A program made the position numbers and the translations under genes. Below, in pieces: positions 34,186-45,440 of a DNA stretch of 60,000 bases (the first letter of the stretch is position 1; each line of letters begins with the position of its first letter). The stretch comes from Polytrichum commune. Lineage: Eukaryota > Streptophyta > Polytrichopsida > Polytrichales > Polytrichaceae. The DNA lies in contig OX485803.1 of assembly GCA_950295325.1 (NCBI GenBank), positions 50,609,554 through 50,669,553 of the forward strand. The letters are read 5' to 3'. Under the pieces are notes generated by a model, which ran no database searches, was not told the DNA's origin, and was given only the letters and a program-made list of their open reading frames with translations.

Positions 34186-36067
34186 TGTGAGGCCAAACCC
34201 CCCACCCTTAAGCGTCCGTAGTCCGAGTAGTGGGTTTGGGCTCACATTCCTCCGCGGTATTGGATTTGGACTTGGATGAGTCCATAGTACAAGGTTCACC
34301 CTTCAAGTGGTCTTGGATTTAACTTTGGTCTTTGCTTCCTTTGTCTTGCCATCGCGAGAGTGCTCCACATTCTCCATTAAGTTGTGCACGTGGTTTATTT
34401 TTAAAGAGAGGATGCAAGTGTTAAAAAAAACACTATTCTCTATAGTCAATCTCAAATACATTTACTTGTGAAAGCCACACATAACACTAACTAGCATAAT
34501 GTAACTAACTACTTATCTATGAGCTAATTAGGTAGGCTATCTACTAAGCTCCTTCATGAACCCATCTCTTTACTTTCTAATTACATAAATCTAGCTCCTT
34601 CATAAACCCAGCTCCTTCATAAACCCAGCTTCTTAGCTTCTAACTAAACAAACCCAGCTCCTTCATAAACCCAGCTCCTTCATGAACCCAGCTCCTTAGC
34701 TTCTAACTTAACAAACCCAGGTCCTTCATAAACCCAGCTCCTTACTTCTAACTAAATAAACCCAGCTCCTTACTTCTAATTAAATAAACCCAGCTCCTTC
34801 ATAAACCCAGCTCCTTAGCTGCGGCTACTTCTAACTAAGTTTCTCCACCCTCAATCACAAAAACCAGAAAATGAACAAAAGAGAGCTTCTCCAAGGCCTC
34901 CCCCCTAATTCACCCCCCTAATTCCACTAATCCCACTAAGTCCCCTACCTAATTCCACATTTTTTCCCGAGCTCTAAGAGCTCAACTTCCTAGAGAAGAG
35001 AGGGAGAGAGAATATTTCCTAACTTCACTAAGACTAACTAATCCACACAAGTATATTTTTGCACTCATCACAACATCAAGTGCTCAACTCTTAAACATGG
35101 AACTTGCAACCACGTGTATTCAAAACATGAACTTTAAGTACCACAAATTCGAATCATGAATTAACTTTAAAATCCTTCACGTCAACACTAATTCTACCAA
35201 GAGGTCAAGCCCTCTTCAAGGCTAACAAGCCTTGGCTCTCAAACTAAAAACTAAGCACACACATGTGCTCCAATATGGCTTCCCACACCCACACTTATAA
35301 CTCGTGGGGTGCCTTGGAGCACAAAGGAAAGAGAGGATGAGTGAGGGAAGAATGAGGGATTATATAGTAAGCTTGAGGGGGTGAGCACCCTCAAGGCTCA
35401 CGATAAGCCCTTGAGATTTCCTCCTACTTAGTAGGCGCCAATCCTATCTTCTAAGCCTTCCTCCCTCAAATGATCAACAAGGATCCTAATTCGAACATTT
35501 AACTAGCCTTGGCTTTCTACCTACCACACTTTACCAAACTTGGGATGCTTCAACCCAAACTTAGCCTCCTTCGCTTTCCGCCGCCATAACTTTCTCCCCT
35601 TACTTTCCCAAATCGTCGCTCACCACTTAATTCAAACCACGATGCTTAACTCGTGATTTGATTGGTGCTTTGAGAATTTGCTTATCCTCCACCTTGCATT
35701 CTTCCTTGGGCCTTCCCCATTAAGTGGCCATGATGAGGTGGTCCACTTGTGCGCTCCATGTGATCCTCCATTCATCCCAATTCGAATGCACTTGCCTCTT
35801 GAGTCACTTTGGTTGTCTCCATCCATTTGTACTAGCCTACTCACTAACTACTCAATCCAAGTTCTCCTTACCTATCCTCATTCACTCAAATCCTTCCGAA
35901 GGTAAAAACACAATAACAACTCACATCCTAGCCTCTTACAACATGATACTTCTAAGACTAACATTTCACTCTTTTTATATTTTTGTGAAGTAACATGCTA
36001 CTTCAAAGTGCATCAACTAACGTTTCAAGGGTCTAAGACTAAATGTGGGCACCCTTTTGGGCTCACA
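34186..36067. mobile_element. Solo LTR nested in the Gypsy 3' LTR
   Basis: It runs from TGTGAGGCCAAACCC to TTTTGGGCTCACA and is bounded by CGCCT (34181-34185 and 36068-36072); the 5' LTR at 26761 shows the empty site. Its first 61 bp fold on themselves (TGTGAGGCCAAACCC with GGGTTTGGGCTCACA, ending 34246). A TATA-like TTATATAG lies near 35361. A close relative in end structure lies at 55703-57514. No coding region is recognised. Confidence 0.9.
34592..34820. repeat. Irregular minisatellite (AACCCAGCTCCTTCATA)
   Basis: About a dozen imperfect copies of a unit around CCCAGCTCCTT, alternating the tails CATAAA, AGCTTCTAACT and ACTTCTAA, sit inside the nested solo LTR. Confidence 0.85.
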
Positions 36068-36158
36068 CGCCTGCAAATGCAGGCCACCTTCACCGAAGGG
36101 CTTGTGTGATACTTTTAGGCTCCCTCGAAAGGGGGTGGCCCAAAAGTACCACATATGT

Positions 36159-36895
36159 ACTTTGTGTATGTTAGGTTTGATTGTTGGATGCAACCACATA
36201 TATTCTGGAACAACAAAAGGTGTAAGTCAAAAACTAAAATTTGTAACCACAAGAGTGTCCTAAACCCTTATATCTTCTACACCGTTTAAGTATCGATAGG
36301 ATCAATGAAATCGACAAAATAATGATGTTATGTATAATAATTGGTGCAATCAAATCAAGATCATACACCTTATACCCCCCAAATAATTACCCTCGTATCA
36401 CATATGTATACCACAACACATATTAGTTGTCCTCCCTAAGTACCTATCCAAAACATGTGAACAATTCATTGTTTGTAATAGAAAGGCCACAATCTCAATT
36501 GTTTTGAAAGATTATGGAAGCCTTCTCTTGTGCCAAGAAGAAGAAGAAGAAGAACTTTGGTCTTTGGAGAGGCCGGAGTGAATGGAGTGTCTGTTCGTAG
36601 AACATCCTTGGCCACGCCCTAGGGCAATGGCGTTAGATGTAAGACTACTTCACCCTTTGCAGGGAGTAGACACTATATTAGTAACTAATAACCGGTTAGC
36701 CGGTAACCGGTAGCATGTGAGCGTTGTTAGTGGGGTTTATCCAGTATAGTGGTATTGTTTTACCGGGTAAAGTGGACCGGGTTATAAGTGTGTTTATTTA
36801 GTTATGCTAGGTCATGAAGGTCTATGACAGTTTGTCAGTTCTCAAGTCTTCGTTTATGAACTAGTATTGAGTGTGCATATTGTGTGGCGATTATG
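36159..36895. other. Non-coding interval right of the Gypsy element
   Basis: It contains a short AAG trinucleotide run at about 36536-36554. The part from about 36720 to 36895 may be 3' untranslated sequence of the minus-strand endonuclease relic. No gene is recognised. Confidence 0.5.
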
Positions 36896-37530
36896 TTAAT
36901 TTGTTGGAATGTGTTTTTTTATTTTTATGAGAGGGAGTTTGAATTTTGTTTCCACGTTTTTCATTGATGGGATGTGTGTAGTGGCTCTTGCACCTGCAAC
37001 TAGTACCATGAGTGGGGCTACATTCCATCTCCTTGTTATGATGTTATTGATGAGCGGTTGGTATTTTGTGATTTTCCTATCGAGGGTTTCTGTAGCAAAT
37101 CTGTCATTACAATATGTAAATTCTATGAATTTTATGGTGATTCTTGTTGTAGGGGCTTCTAGTGGAGGGTGGTTATATGGATGTCCTATGACGCACAATA
37201 TGTCCGGTTTAAACCCGGCGTTGCAATGGCATCTCTGGGTACCACATGTGCATGGCAATAGCCATCATGTTGGCACGGTATTTTCTTGGGGTCGTTCATT
37301 GTATGTTCCCGCATTCATAAGTGCATAGTGTCTAGATATTTTATTTGACATAATTAGTTTACGTACTTCCCATACAACTTTGTTATGTCGTTTTATTATA
37401 AGTGCATGAATGTGTTCTTGTTTGCATTTAAGTAGTACATGTAGCCATGTATCTGCGTCTAATGAGTTGCAGATGTGACACATTTTTGATGGGTAAGCTT
37501 TTCTACCAAAGAAGAGTTGCTTCCGGGCGT
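36896..37530 (-). pseudogene. Non-LTR retrotransposon C-terminus with restriction-like endonuclease
   Basis: On the minus strand one frame runs from about 37530 to the stop at 36896, broken only by TGA at 37265-37267. In order it carries a Cys/His finger CHICNSLDADTWLHVLLKC (C-x2-C-x9-H-x4-C), then RHNKVVWEVRKL, a short Cys-rich CTCGTQRCHC, the catalytic-type GFKPDILCVIG (PD), IKFIEFTYCND (acidic residue), and LDRKITKYQPLI (Lys). This order of CCHC finger, RHN, PD, E/D and K-x-x-KY is that of the restriction-like endonuclease at the C-terminus of R2-type non-LTR elements, which nicks the target DNA. The reverse transcriptase is missing: the 5' side ends at an element terminus near 37535. Decayed and truncated. 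Confidence 0.72.
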
Positions 37531-37534
37531 GGCT

Positions 37535-37600
37535 CGGGGGGTGCTATCATGTGAACGGTGAGCGGTGAGCAATGAGCGGTAAGTTGTGAACAATGAGGGA
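37535..37600. repeat. Terminus of a GTGAGC-type inverted-repeat element
   Basis: GTGCTATCATGTGAACGGTG followed by AGCGGTGAGCAATGAGCGG matches the outer end of the element at 19794-20364. No opposite end was found, so it is a truncated copy. It marks the upstream limit of the endonuclease relic. Confidence 0.65.
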
Positions 37601-38082
37601 TGAATAATATATGGAATTACACCCAATATGATCCTATGACCGAGGTATTTTGGCATAATTAATTGCACATTTCTTTATAATAATAAAAGTGGGGAGTGCA
37701 AACAAAATGCAATGAACCTATTGAATATCTTACGGTTCTACTTTCAAAATCAATAACTACACGATTGGCATGAGGGTTTTATGATGAATTTTAATGTTAT
37801 TGCTAGATTCAACAAAACAAATGTAAACACATTCCAAGTACTGAGACATGAATTAATGAAGGCATTGAAGGGGGGGGGGGGGGGGGGAGAAACTAAGTTA
37901 TTTGGGCACATCGTTTATGAATAATAGGAATTTGCTCACATAAAATCAATGCCCACTAGTTGTAGTAATGGAAAAACAATGCAAAGTAGTGGCCTTAATT
38001 TTTTGTTTTATTAGAATACCAAATCCAATGCCGTTCACGTTCCAATCCAATCAACCATATGGTGGATGGTATTGTCAACTAT
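37601..38082. other. Non-coding interval with G18 tract
   Basis: An uninterrupted run of 18 G residues lies at 37870-37887. Nothing else is recognised; the segment adjacent to 38083 is presumably 3' untranslated sequence of the minus-strand gene relic. Confidence 0.6.
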
Positions 38083-39788
38083 CTAAACGCCTCCATTGTC
38101 CTCTGACGCCTCTAAATGGAATAACGTCTCCACATTGGGAATAAACTTGCGAGACTTTGGGCGGTGTGTAGGTGTTGATGCGGTTGCTTGTGCAAGAGCA
38201 ACACTCTCTGCATATATGGGAAACAACAATGACCTAGGAGGGGATGATAGTTGCTCCATCATCTTGCCAACACTGCATTAAGATATATATAATGAGAGTT
38301 AATTACTTTGATGATGCACAAATTTACAAAAATCAATAAATTCAAATAGATTGGGCAAACTTACGTACTCAAACGTAATTTCCTTGCTACTTTGCTATGA
38401 GGTTCATCATCATCTTTCAATGAAGGTGGTTGTGATGATTGACCAAGTACGGGTTTCTGAGATGACAACTCACGAAGCGGTTGAAGTATGTTATTAAAGA
38501 TAAGATCATCTGCCTCATAACCAACAAGGTGGCATCCACTCTTACGACATGCGTGGACAGAGGCACTTGAAAATAAATTAAAAAAACAAATAATCTGTAT
38601 ATGTTTTATAAGCAATTCAAAGAATGATAGAAAATCTATTGAAACATCAAAGCAAACCTATTGCATGTTGATGGTAGGCATAAAGATTGCAAACACACCG
38701 GTAGAAGCAGTGACGTCAATGACTACCGCTCCAGGCTTACATAAAGCCTCAATAAACATCAAAATTAGGATAGGATGTTTTTCACGAGCACCTCGCCAAG
38801 GTATAGAAACATTCATTAGTTGATTTTTCTCAGTTGTGTAGTTAAAATAAACATCATCTTTGCCAATACATACACCTTGTTTTTTGAACTCAATGTTTTT
38901 GTTAAATGATACTTTCACATCCACATTTTTTTCACGACAATATAATAAGATTTGGAATTTGCGCGACTGCCACAAACAAACAAGGTACACATGTTAGTAA
39001 AAAAATAATTAAAAATTGCATAGATTTAGACTACATTGAAAATATTGAGGAAAAAAAAACTATACTTACTGTGGCAAAAACATCGGTACTAGAGCATAAT
39101 TTCATGCCATTCACTCCCCACCAATCTCTTAACAAAGTGAAGCTGTAAGTAGCCAAATATGTACGTACATCTTGACGTACATCTTTACATTCCGGAATGA
39201 ACAAAAGAATGAACGCATCGTCGTGAAGGAACGAAAATGCGAACTCAAATATTGCCTCAATTTATGTGGTATTATGCTTATTCCATTCTGGAATGACTGA
39301 AGGAGGAGAAGAAATATGTGGGACAGGAAAACCTTCAGGCAAATTTGCGATCAACAAATCAAAACCTCGGTGCGGGCATACGTCGCTGGACACATGTGTG
39401 GATCTCACACTATCAAACTGTTGCACACAACAATAACCAATTAATATCGTTTGTAATAAAATATCAAATAAAAATATTTCAAGAATGATAAAATATAAAT
39501 ATATAAATATAGGCAAAATACTTACTTGTTTGACAAATTCGTTTGTCTTCAACAATATTGCCTAAGATGCTCTAGTCACGACGTTGAAAACAGAAGTATT
39601 CTCTAACATAACTTGAGCAGAGGTATAAGACAATGTGTTTTTTGTGGATATCCCAGTTGTTTGCATACAATTATCATATTGAACAAGGTCCATATAATCA
39701 TCAGATGCACATGTTGTAGAAACCACATGTTCTTTGGTTCCACATGAACTTGATGCCACATTCTCTTGAGAATGTGTGACAATTTTTT
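38083..39788 (-). pseudogene. Intron-containing relic resembling a beta-class N4/N6 DNA amino-methyltransferase
   Basis: At least five exons can be read on the minus strand: 39526-39788, 39070-39417, about 38690-38966, 38365-38565 and 38083-38272. Three introns have clean GT-AG borders and open phases (38273-38364, 38967-39069, 39418-39525). The protein contains HRGFDLLIANLPEGF, where motif IV (D/S/N-PPY) would lie, then WRGAREKHPILILMFIEA, GAVVIDVTASTGV (motif I, FxGxG-like) and ACRKSGCHLVGYEADD. Motif IV before motif I is the beta-class order of the N6_N4_Mtase family, which methylates exocyclic amino groups of A or C in DNA. Both motifs are degenerate (NLPE for PPY), and in-frame stops at 39262 and 39562, plus an unresolved exon 3-4 junction, indicate a dead copy. 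The C-terminus ends normally at TAG 38083. Upstream exons are cut off by an LTR at 39829. Confidence 0.6.
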
Positions 39789-39828
39789 TTAACCACGTTT
39801 TTGTTTTTCACCAAATTCTGAAACTACA

Positions 39829-41820
39829 TGTGAGCGTCAAAATTGCCCCCAACGGCAATTCGGCTCACAATTGAGGTGTTTTAGCAAAATCATTAGGTTA
39901 GTAATAAGGAAATTTAGCGAAAAAACCATTTAGAATAACGTAGGCTGGCTAGGGGTATTTTACCCTTGGGATAAAACTCTTGAACAAGTAGAACTTAGAA
40001 ACGGAAGGGATAAAAAAGAAATGTCCTTTACCCGAATCGGAAGTGTGAAAGTAGTGGGCTAGTTAGTAGATAGATTAAGTTAGGAACAACCAAATCAAAC
40101 AAGTAAAAATCAAGCGGCGGCAAAACAAGATTAATTCCGAAAGCGGCCAAAAAATAAATAAAAATGACAACTACGAGCGTAAGGGATTTTGCCAACTAAG
40201 GCAAGGGGACCATGTTCCCACCCTTGGCAATCACAAATGAATTTCAAACGGAAATGAAAAACATTTTTAAGGACTTGAGCAAGTGGGGTGCGAGGTGGTA
40301 TCTCTTCCCCCATTCGCCTTCGAGGGCTTGGTTGCCTCCGCTCAAGGAACGAGACCCCTCGCTGAACGGAAGGGAGAAGGGGCCCAACCCTTCATTTGAA
40401 GGGTGATAAAAACCCCCTCTTTCCTTTTTAATTTTCTCCAAAATTTAATTTTTTGGACGGCAAAGCCCTCTAGAATTGTAGTTAGAAGGAGAATAACATT
40501 CTCATTCATTCAATATAGGCATACGTTAGAATTCTTATAGTTAGAACTTTTGAGATAACGTACTGTGTTTTTGAACACACCCTAAGTAGCTGTGCCACTT
40601 TCAAGCGAGTGTAGTGGACACAAAAAATACAATTTAGCCTTCAAATTTAAAGTGAATGTAGCCCTTTATGTTAGCTTTTCAAAAAACCTAAGATTGTTAG
40701 AATCAAAGTTAGGGAGCAAAAGTTATGAGTGTTTGAATGAAGGTATCTCAACTGCCTCTTAAATTACAAGCGCTGACTTTGCAAGCGCATAACTAAACAA
40801 AAAGTCATTCTGTTGCTTTGTAATTTAAGTTTGTTATAGTACTTGTTTTTATCTTTTTATAATGTGTAAGCATGCTAAAATCTAATTTGATGTGTGAAAG
40901 TTATGAGTGTTTTAATGAAGGTGTTTCAGTTGCCTCTCAAACTACAAGTACTGACTTTGCAAGTGCATAACTAAAAGATAAATGATCCAGTTGCTTTGAT
41001 ATTTAAATGTGTTATAATTCTTGGTCTTATATTTCTAGAAAATATAAGGTTGTCACAATAAAATTTAAGGAGTGAGAGTTATGAATGTTTGAATGAAGGT
41101 ATTTCAGCTACCTCCTAAAATATAAGAGCTGAGTTTGTAAGCTCATACCCGCAAGAGAAAGCATGCAATTGTTTTGATCTTTGGGGCAATTGTAGATTTG
41201 ATTTTAAGGTTTCTAGAATATCTAAGCTTGCTGGAATCTAAATTAATAAGCATAAGTTATGGATGGTTGAATGAAGGTATCCCAACTGCCTCTCGAATTC
41301 TAAGAGCTGACTTTGTAAGCTCATATCTCTAAGAAGATATATGCAGTTTCTTTCATAATTGGATGAATTATAGTTCTTGTTGTTAGCTTTCCAGATTACT
41401 ATTAATTGTTCCAATTGAAGCTTGTCAACAAAAGTTGTGGCCGTTCAAGCGAAGGGGTGTCTGCTACCTTACGAGAAGATATTCGTCCATCCAAGGTTGG
41501 CGGGTACGAGTTGGTGTTGTGGGCGGCCGAGCGTTGGAGTAGGGGTTCTTCACCAACCATTGCCAAGCCAAGATTGGAGTCAATCGGTAAGTTTTTTAAC
41601 CCTATACCCTTCAATTTAGGAACAGAGGGAGCGCGGCAAAGGTAAATTTTCACCCAACCCAAGTATCCATATAAGGCTAGGGGAGGCATCACCCACCTAG
41701 CCGCCGAGGGGGATTCCAACTGCCATGTGTGCGGAGCCTCTCGGTTAAGTGTTGTGGTAGTAGCTTCCATTTGTAGCTCGTTCGTGTGTTGTGAAGTCGA
41801 GTTAATCACCATACTCGATT
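39829..41820 (+). mobile_element. Truncated LTR related in layout to the Gypsy LTR
   Basis: It begins TGTGAGCGTCAAAATTGCC with a self-complementary GGCTCACA at 39862. The block GGGTGATAAAAACCCCCTC with TTTTTTGGACGGCAAAGCCC parallels the 5' LTR block GGGTTTAAAAACCCC with TTTTTGGGCGAAGCCC, so a promoter and leader are conserved. It also carries about 178-bp tandem units. The end GTGAAGTCGAGTTAATCACC matches mid-LTR sequence at 26030 of the Gypsy LTR, after which homology stops, so the last 800 bp or so are missing. Confidence 0.7.
40722..41450. repeat. Five tandem units of 177-178 bp in the truncated LTR
   Basis: The landmark GTTATGAGTGTTTGAATGAAG and its variants start at 40722, 40900, 41078, 41255 and 41433. 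Spacing is constant at 177-178 bp although the units have diverged considerably in sequence. Confidence 0.85.
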
Positions 41821-44786
41821 TTATTATATTGAAGATTACGTCATAACACTTTTAATATTCATACCACTTGTTGTATTCATTTTCTTAGGCAATCTATCAT
41901 GATTTTGGATCTCAGATAACGTAGGTTCAAGAATCGTTATAATATAAAGAATGATAATGGAATGAAATGGATACGCAAGGAATTAATTATGATTTGGTTT
42001 ATGTTTAAGCAATTGATAACTTTGGACTCATAGCGGCATTGATTTAGGAAAATACATAAATATCAAGTGTCCTTGCATGCAACCTCATACATTCACATTC
42101 CTATATTCTTTAATTTTCTCTTTCTCTCAATAATTTCCTTAATGTCTTCAAAGTATCCAACTCCACTCACCAACTTTGTACTGTAAATATCATGTGAGCT
42201 TCTATGATCTCTCATTACACAATTGCCTTTCAACACTTAAATTTCTCTCACTTCTTGTAAGTTTTAAAATAATTTAATAATCACACTCAACTCCCAACTA
42301 TCTCACCTCATGAGAGTTTCTAATCATAGCACTTGTTAAATCTCTCACTTACACAATCAACTTGATTATGTCTATGCTATCAATTACTTTGCCTCTACCT
42401 TGACTAACTAAGAAGAAGGTTTGAGCGTGAAGCTCTTGTAATCATAAAGGTAAAGATACAAAGGACCTAGCTCTTGTGTAGCCTATCGTCACGAATAAAG
42501 GTGTACTAATACTAATCCTAACTCTATATATAGTGGAAGATGGTGCCTCACATGTGCCACCCATCTAGATGTCTATATCTTTTATTTCTTTTAAGAATGT
42601 GAGTAATGCTCTTTCAAGATCCTCAAAAACAAAACATATCTCCTTCGTCTTCTTTTAAATCATAGCATGGTAGATGATGTCCTAGGATCTACTGGAGTAC
42701 CTATTACTGGAGGTACGGGGAAGTTTTTAAGAGTAGTTCAAGAAGTCATTTCTTGGCTCTTATTCTCTTCCACCTCCGATTTCCTCACCTATGTGGCCAA
42801 AACGGTATTTAATCACATGAAGAATACTAATCTTAAGTGGCTTGCTATGTGGCTCACTAATTCCTAATGAATTCACCAATCTTAAGTGTCTTACTAACAG
42901 TGGACGTGGTTGCAATACACAAAAATCCAACATTCTTGTATTCTAAGGGTGTTGTATCATTTCAAGTGGATGGTTGTATGTCCATAAGCCCTAAAAATGT
43001 TGTACTTGTTGTTAAAATTTTCTCACCTAAATTAGTGCATTAAAAAAACCATTTCACCAATTTGTGTTTCATATAATATATATTTGCATCAAGGATATAG
43101 TGAGTAGCAAAAAAACTTTTTTTTTGGACACACAAATCAATCCATGGCAAAAAATAAACTGACCAAGCAAAACAAATTATCGACTGAGTGACGATTCCTT
43201 GTAAAAACATGTGGGATTGGTAGGATAATGTGCCTTAGAGTTAGAATTTTTAGATAAAATGAAAAACATTTGTTAAAGGACACTTCCATTATGCCCTTGG
43301 TAGAACTAGTTGTCCCTTATTATGCTATATCTTCTTGGATTTGACCCTATCAAGCTACCATATCCAACCTAACCCACGGCTGGTCATATACTACTACTAC
43401 CAATTTCACTCTACCATGACTTATTGCTTCCATCATGTGTCTACCAACTCATTCTCCCCGGTACTGGTCCTGCTACCACCAGTGGTTACTAACGATTCTA
43501 ATTACTTCATTTCATTGGATCTTCTTGTACCTTCTTGTAACGGTCGAGTGTACTACACCACTCTCTGTGGGGTTTTTTATTCTCCTATTGGTAAGTGACC
43601 ACAACTACCTTGCATGTACCGGTAGTTTGACATCATCCCTTAATAGTCTAAATTGACTAGACATATAGTCATGAGGCTACCCAAGTAGTGAGGCCACTGC
43701 TCTTTTCATGGTAGTATCCACTTTACCAGTTCTTGACCCCATCCCATTTACATGTATATAGCCTCCATTTTATTTAGAAGGGTTCATATGTCGCCTCTAC
43801 ACCCTCTACCATCTCATTAACACTCAGGGTGTATGCAATCTGGGTATTCTTATCTTGAATCCCCTATTATTTTGAACCTACTCAATCCCATCTAGTTCTT
43901 TCCACTACCTTACACAATCCAATCTCTTGATTAATTACTGTTCTCTACCACCTTGTGTTTTCTTTCAAGCTACTTTCTTTTCTTGCCATATTTAGGTATT
44001 AATAACACTTCTCTAACCAACCTTTAAAGTTTTTAGTCTCACTAACAATACGCATGTATTCAAAAACAATGCTAACTATCTAACAATCCTTAACCAAAAA
44101 ATATAAACTACCATCATTCAAACTTCCAAAAACTTTTCATACAAAAATTGGACACCCTTGACATTGTTCACTCCTCACTTAAATACTTTTTTCCACTATT
44201 ACCTCAATTCCCCACTTTAAGTCCTCACTATACCTTTAGCAATAGTTCTTCTTCCTTAGCACCTTCTCTCTTATCCACATGTAATCCCCCTTTTTTTTAC
44301 TAACCTTATCCTTGCTTATTTACTCCCTTTAATGGTTATTTCAAAAAGGTAACTTCTATCTACCATTAATACCATTAGAAAGCACATAAATTAATTGATA
44401 GCATGCACTAGTGAGGTTGTTAGGATAGAGGAGAGACTCATACCTTTTGGTTGTATAGAAGAAGAAACTACTTGAAAATCTCAAAAAAAAAGTGTTTATG
44501 GAAGAAGAATGTATGTGCAACAATACAAGTTGATTTTGTGTATGTATGTGTATCTTGGTCCAAAGGTTTGCAAGGACATGTAGGTTTTGTGGTGGGATAT
44601 GGATGCTCATGAATGATTGAAGTAGTGGGCAAGGCAATTTCCACTCTACCGAGAGAAGATTGAAGGAATTGGTAGGATTAGGCTAGTAGGGATCTAAACA
44701 TAGAGTTGGATATTGGGATTTATTTGAAAAGATTAGTCATGTGCATGCACAAATCACAAAATGAAAGAAACCATGAAGGAGGAAAT
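41821..44786. other. Non-coding AT-rich interval
   Basis: No coding region, terminal repeat or LTR end was recognised. The open frames at 42667-42867 and 43335-43656 have no domain pattern. Confidence 0.5.
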
Positions 44787-45440
44787 TGTTAGGACAACCA
44801 TCCTCAGATTCCCTCAATAGCCTTAGATGCTAGGCTAATTATTGCAGATCCAGGGTCTAGGCGGTTGATTAAGGCTAAGTGCCGCCAGATTAGGCTGGCA
44901 CAGTTCCCGAGGTAACTAAGCCTCAGTTGTCAATCAAGCATAGTGGCATGCACATGCAAATACACAAATACAGCCCATACCTTCGTATGGGCGAGAGCTA
45001 GTCATATTTACACACTATTCATCTCTTTCTTTTCGAAGCTCGCAACACGTTATCAATACGAAAACTCTCTCAAGCTCTCTTCCCCCGCTTACTCTCGGTC
45101 AATAGTTCTTCCTCACTCTCAGCTTGCAACTCTTTCGCTTTGATCTCATTGCACAAGTTCACTCACTTATTCTTGGAATGCAACTCTCTAGTTTACTTTT
45201 AATCTGCAACTCATTAATTTGCTCCTAGTTTGCAACTCTCCGGCTTACTCTCGGACTACATCTTCTCTCGTTTGATATAGGCATACATATCTCTTTCACC
45301 TACTATCGACCTGCACATCTATCTTGCCCTCAATCCGCAAACACTGTATTTCTTACCTTTACTTTGTAGCTTCTTCATTCACCTGCAACCTCTCACTCAT
45401 TATTCTGTCTGCATCCCCTTCCTCACTCAAGCATTAGAGA
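44787..45440 (+). repeat. Probable Copia-type 5' LTR and leader
   Basis: It begins TGTTAGGACAACCATCC. Its 3' boundary is placed just before a sequence resembling the initiator-Met primer-binding site (TAGTATCAGAG at 45447, against the usual TGGTATCAGAG). A pyrimidine-rich leader follows the probable start region (ATACCTTCGTATGGG). A second LTR and target duplication were not found, and the exact 3' boundary is uncertain. Confidence 0.6.

Larger units (their letters stand above)
31425..36153 (+). repeat. 3' LTR of the Gypsy element, split by a solo LTR
   Basis: 31425-34185 and 36073-36153 together reproduce the 5' LTR. The sequence is broken at CGCCT, which is duplicated on either side of the 1882-bp insertion. 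Confidence 0.93.
24000..36158 (+). mobile_element. Young Ty3/Gypsy LTR retrotransposon, RT-deleted, with nested solo LTR
   Basis: Two copies of a 2842-bp LTR (24005-26846; 31425-36153 once the nested insertion is removed) bracket a coding region. The element is flanked by the direct repeat TATGT (24000-24004 and 36154-36158). The only LTR difference I noticed is C at 26694 against T at 34114, so insertion was recent. The internal region has a primer-binding site, one long frame for gag, protease and an integrase tail, and no reverse transcriptase, RNase H or integrase core. The integrase-tail type and gag place it near the plant Tat/Ogre-like non-chromovirus Gypsy group. It must depend on another element for reverse transcription. 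Confidence 0.93.

Noticed and set aside
36909-37328. 139-codon plus-strand open frame
   Set aside because: It is the antisense shadow of the endonuclease relic, whose minus-strand frame contains coherent catalytic-type motifs.
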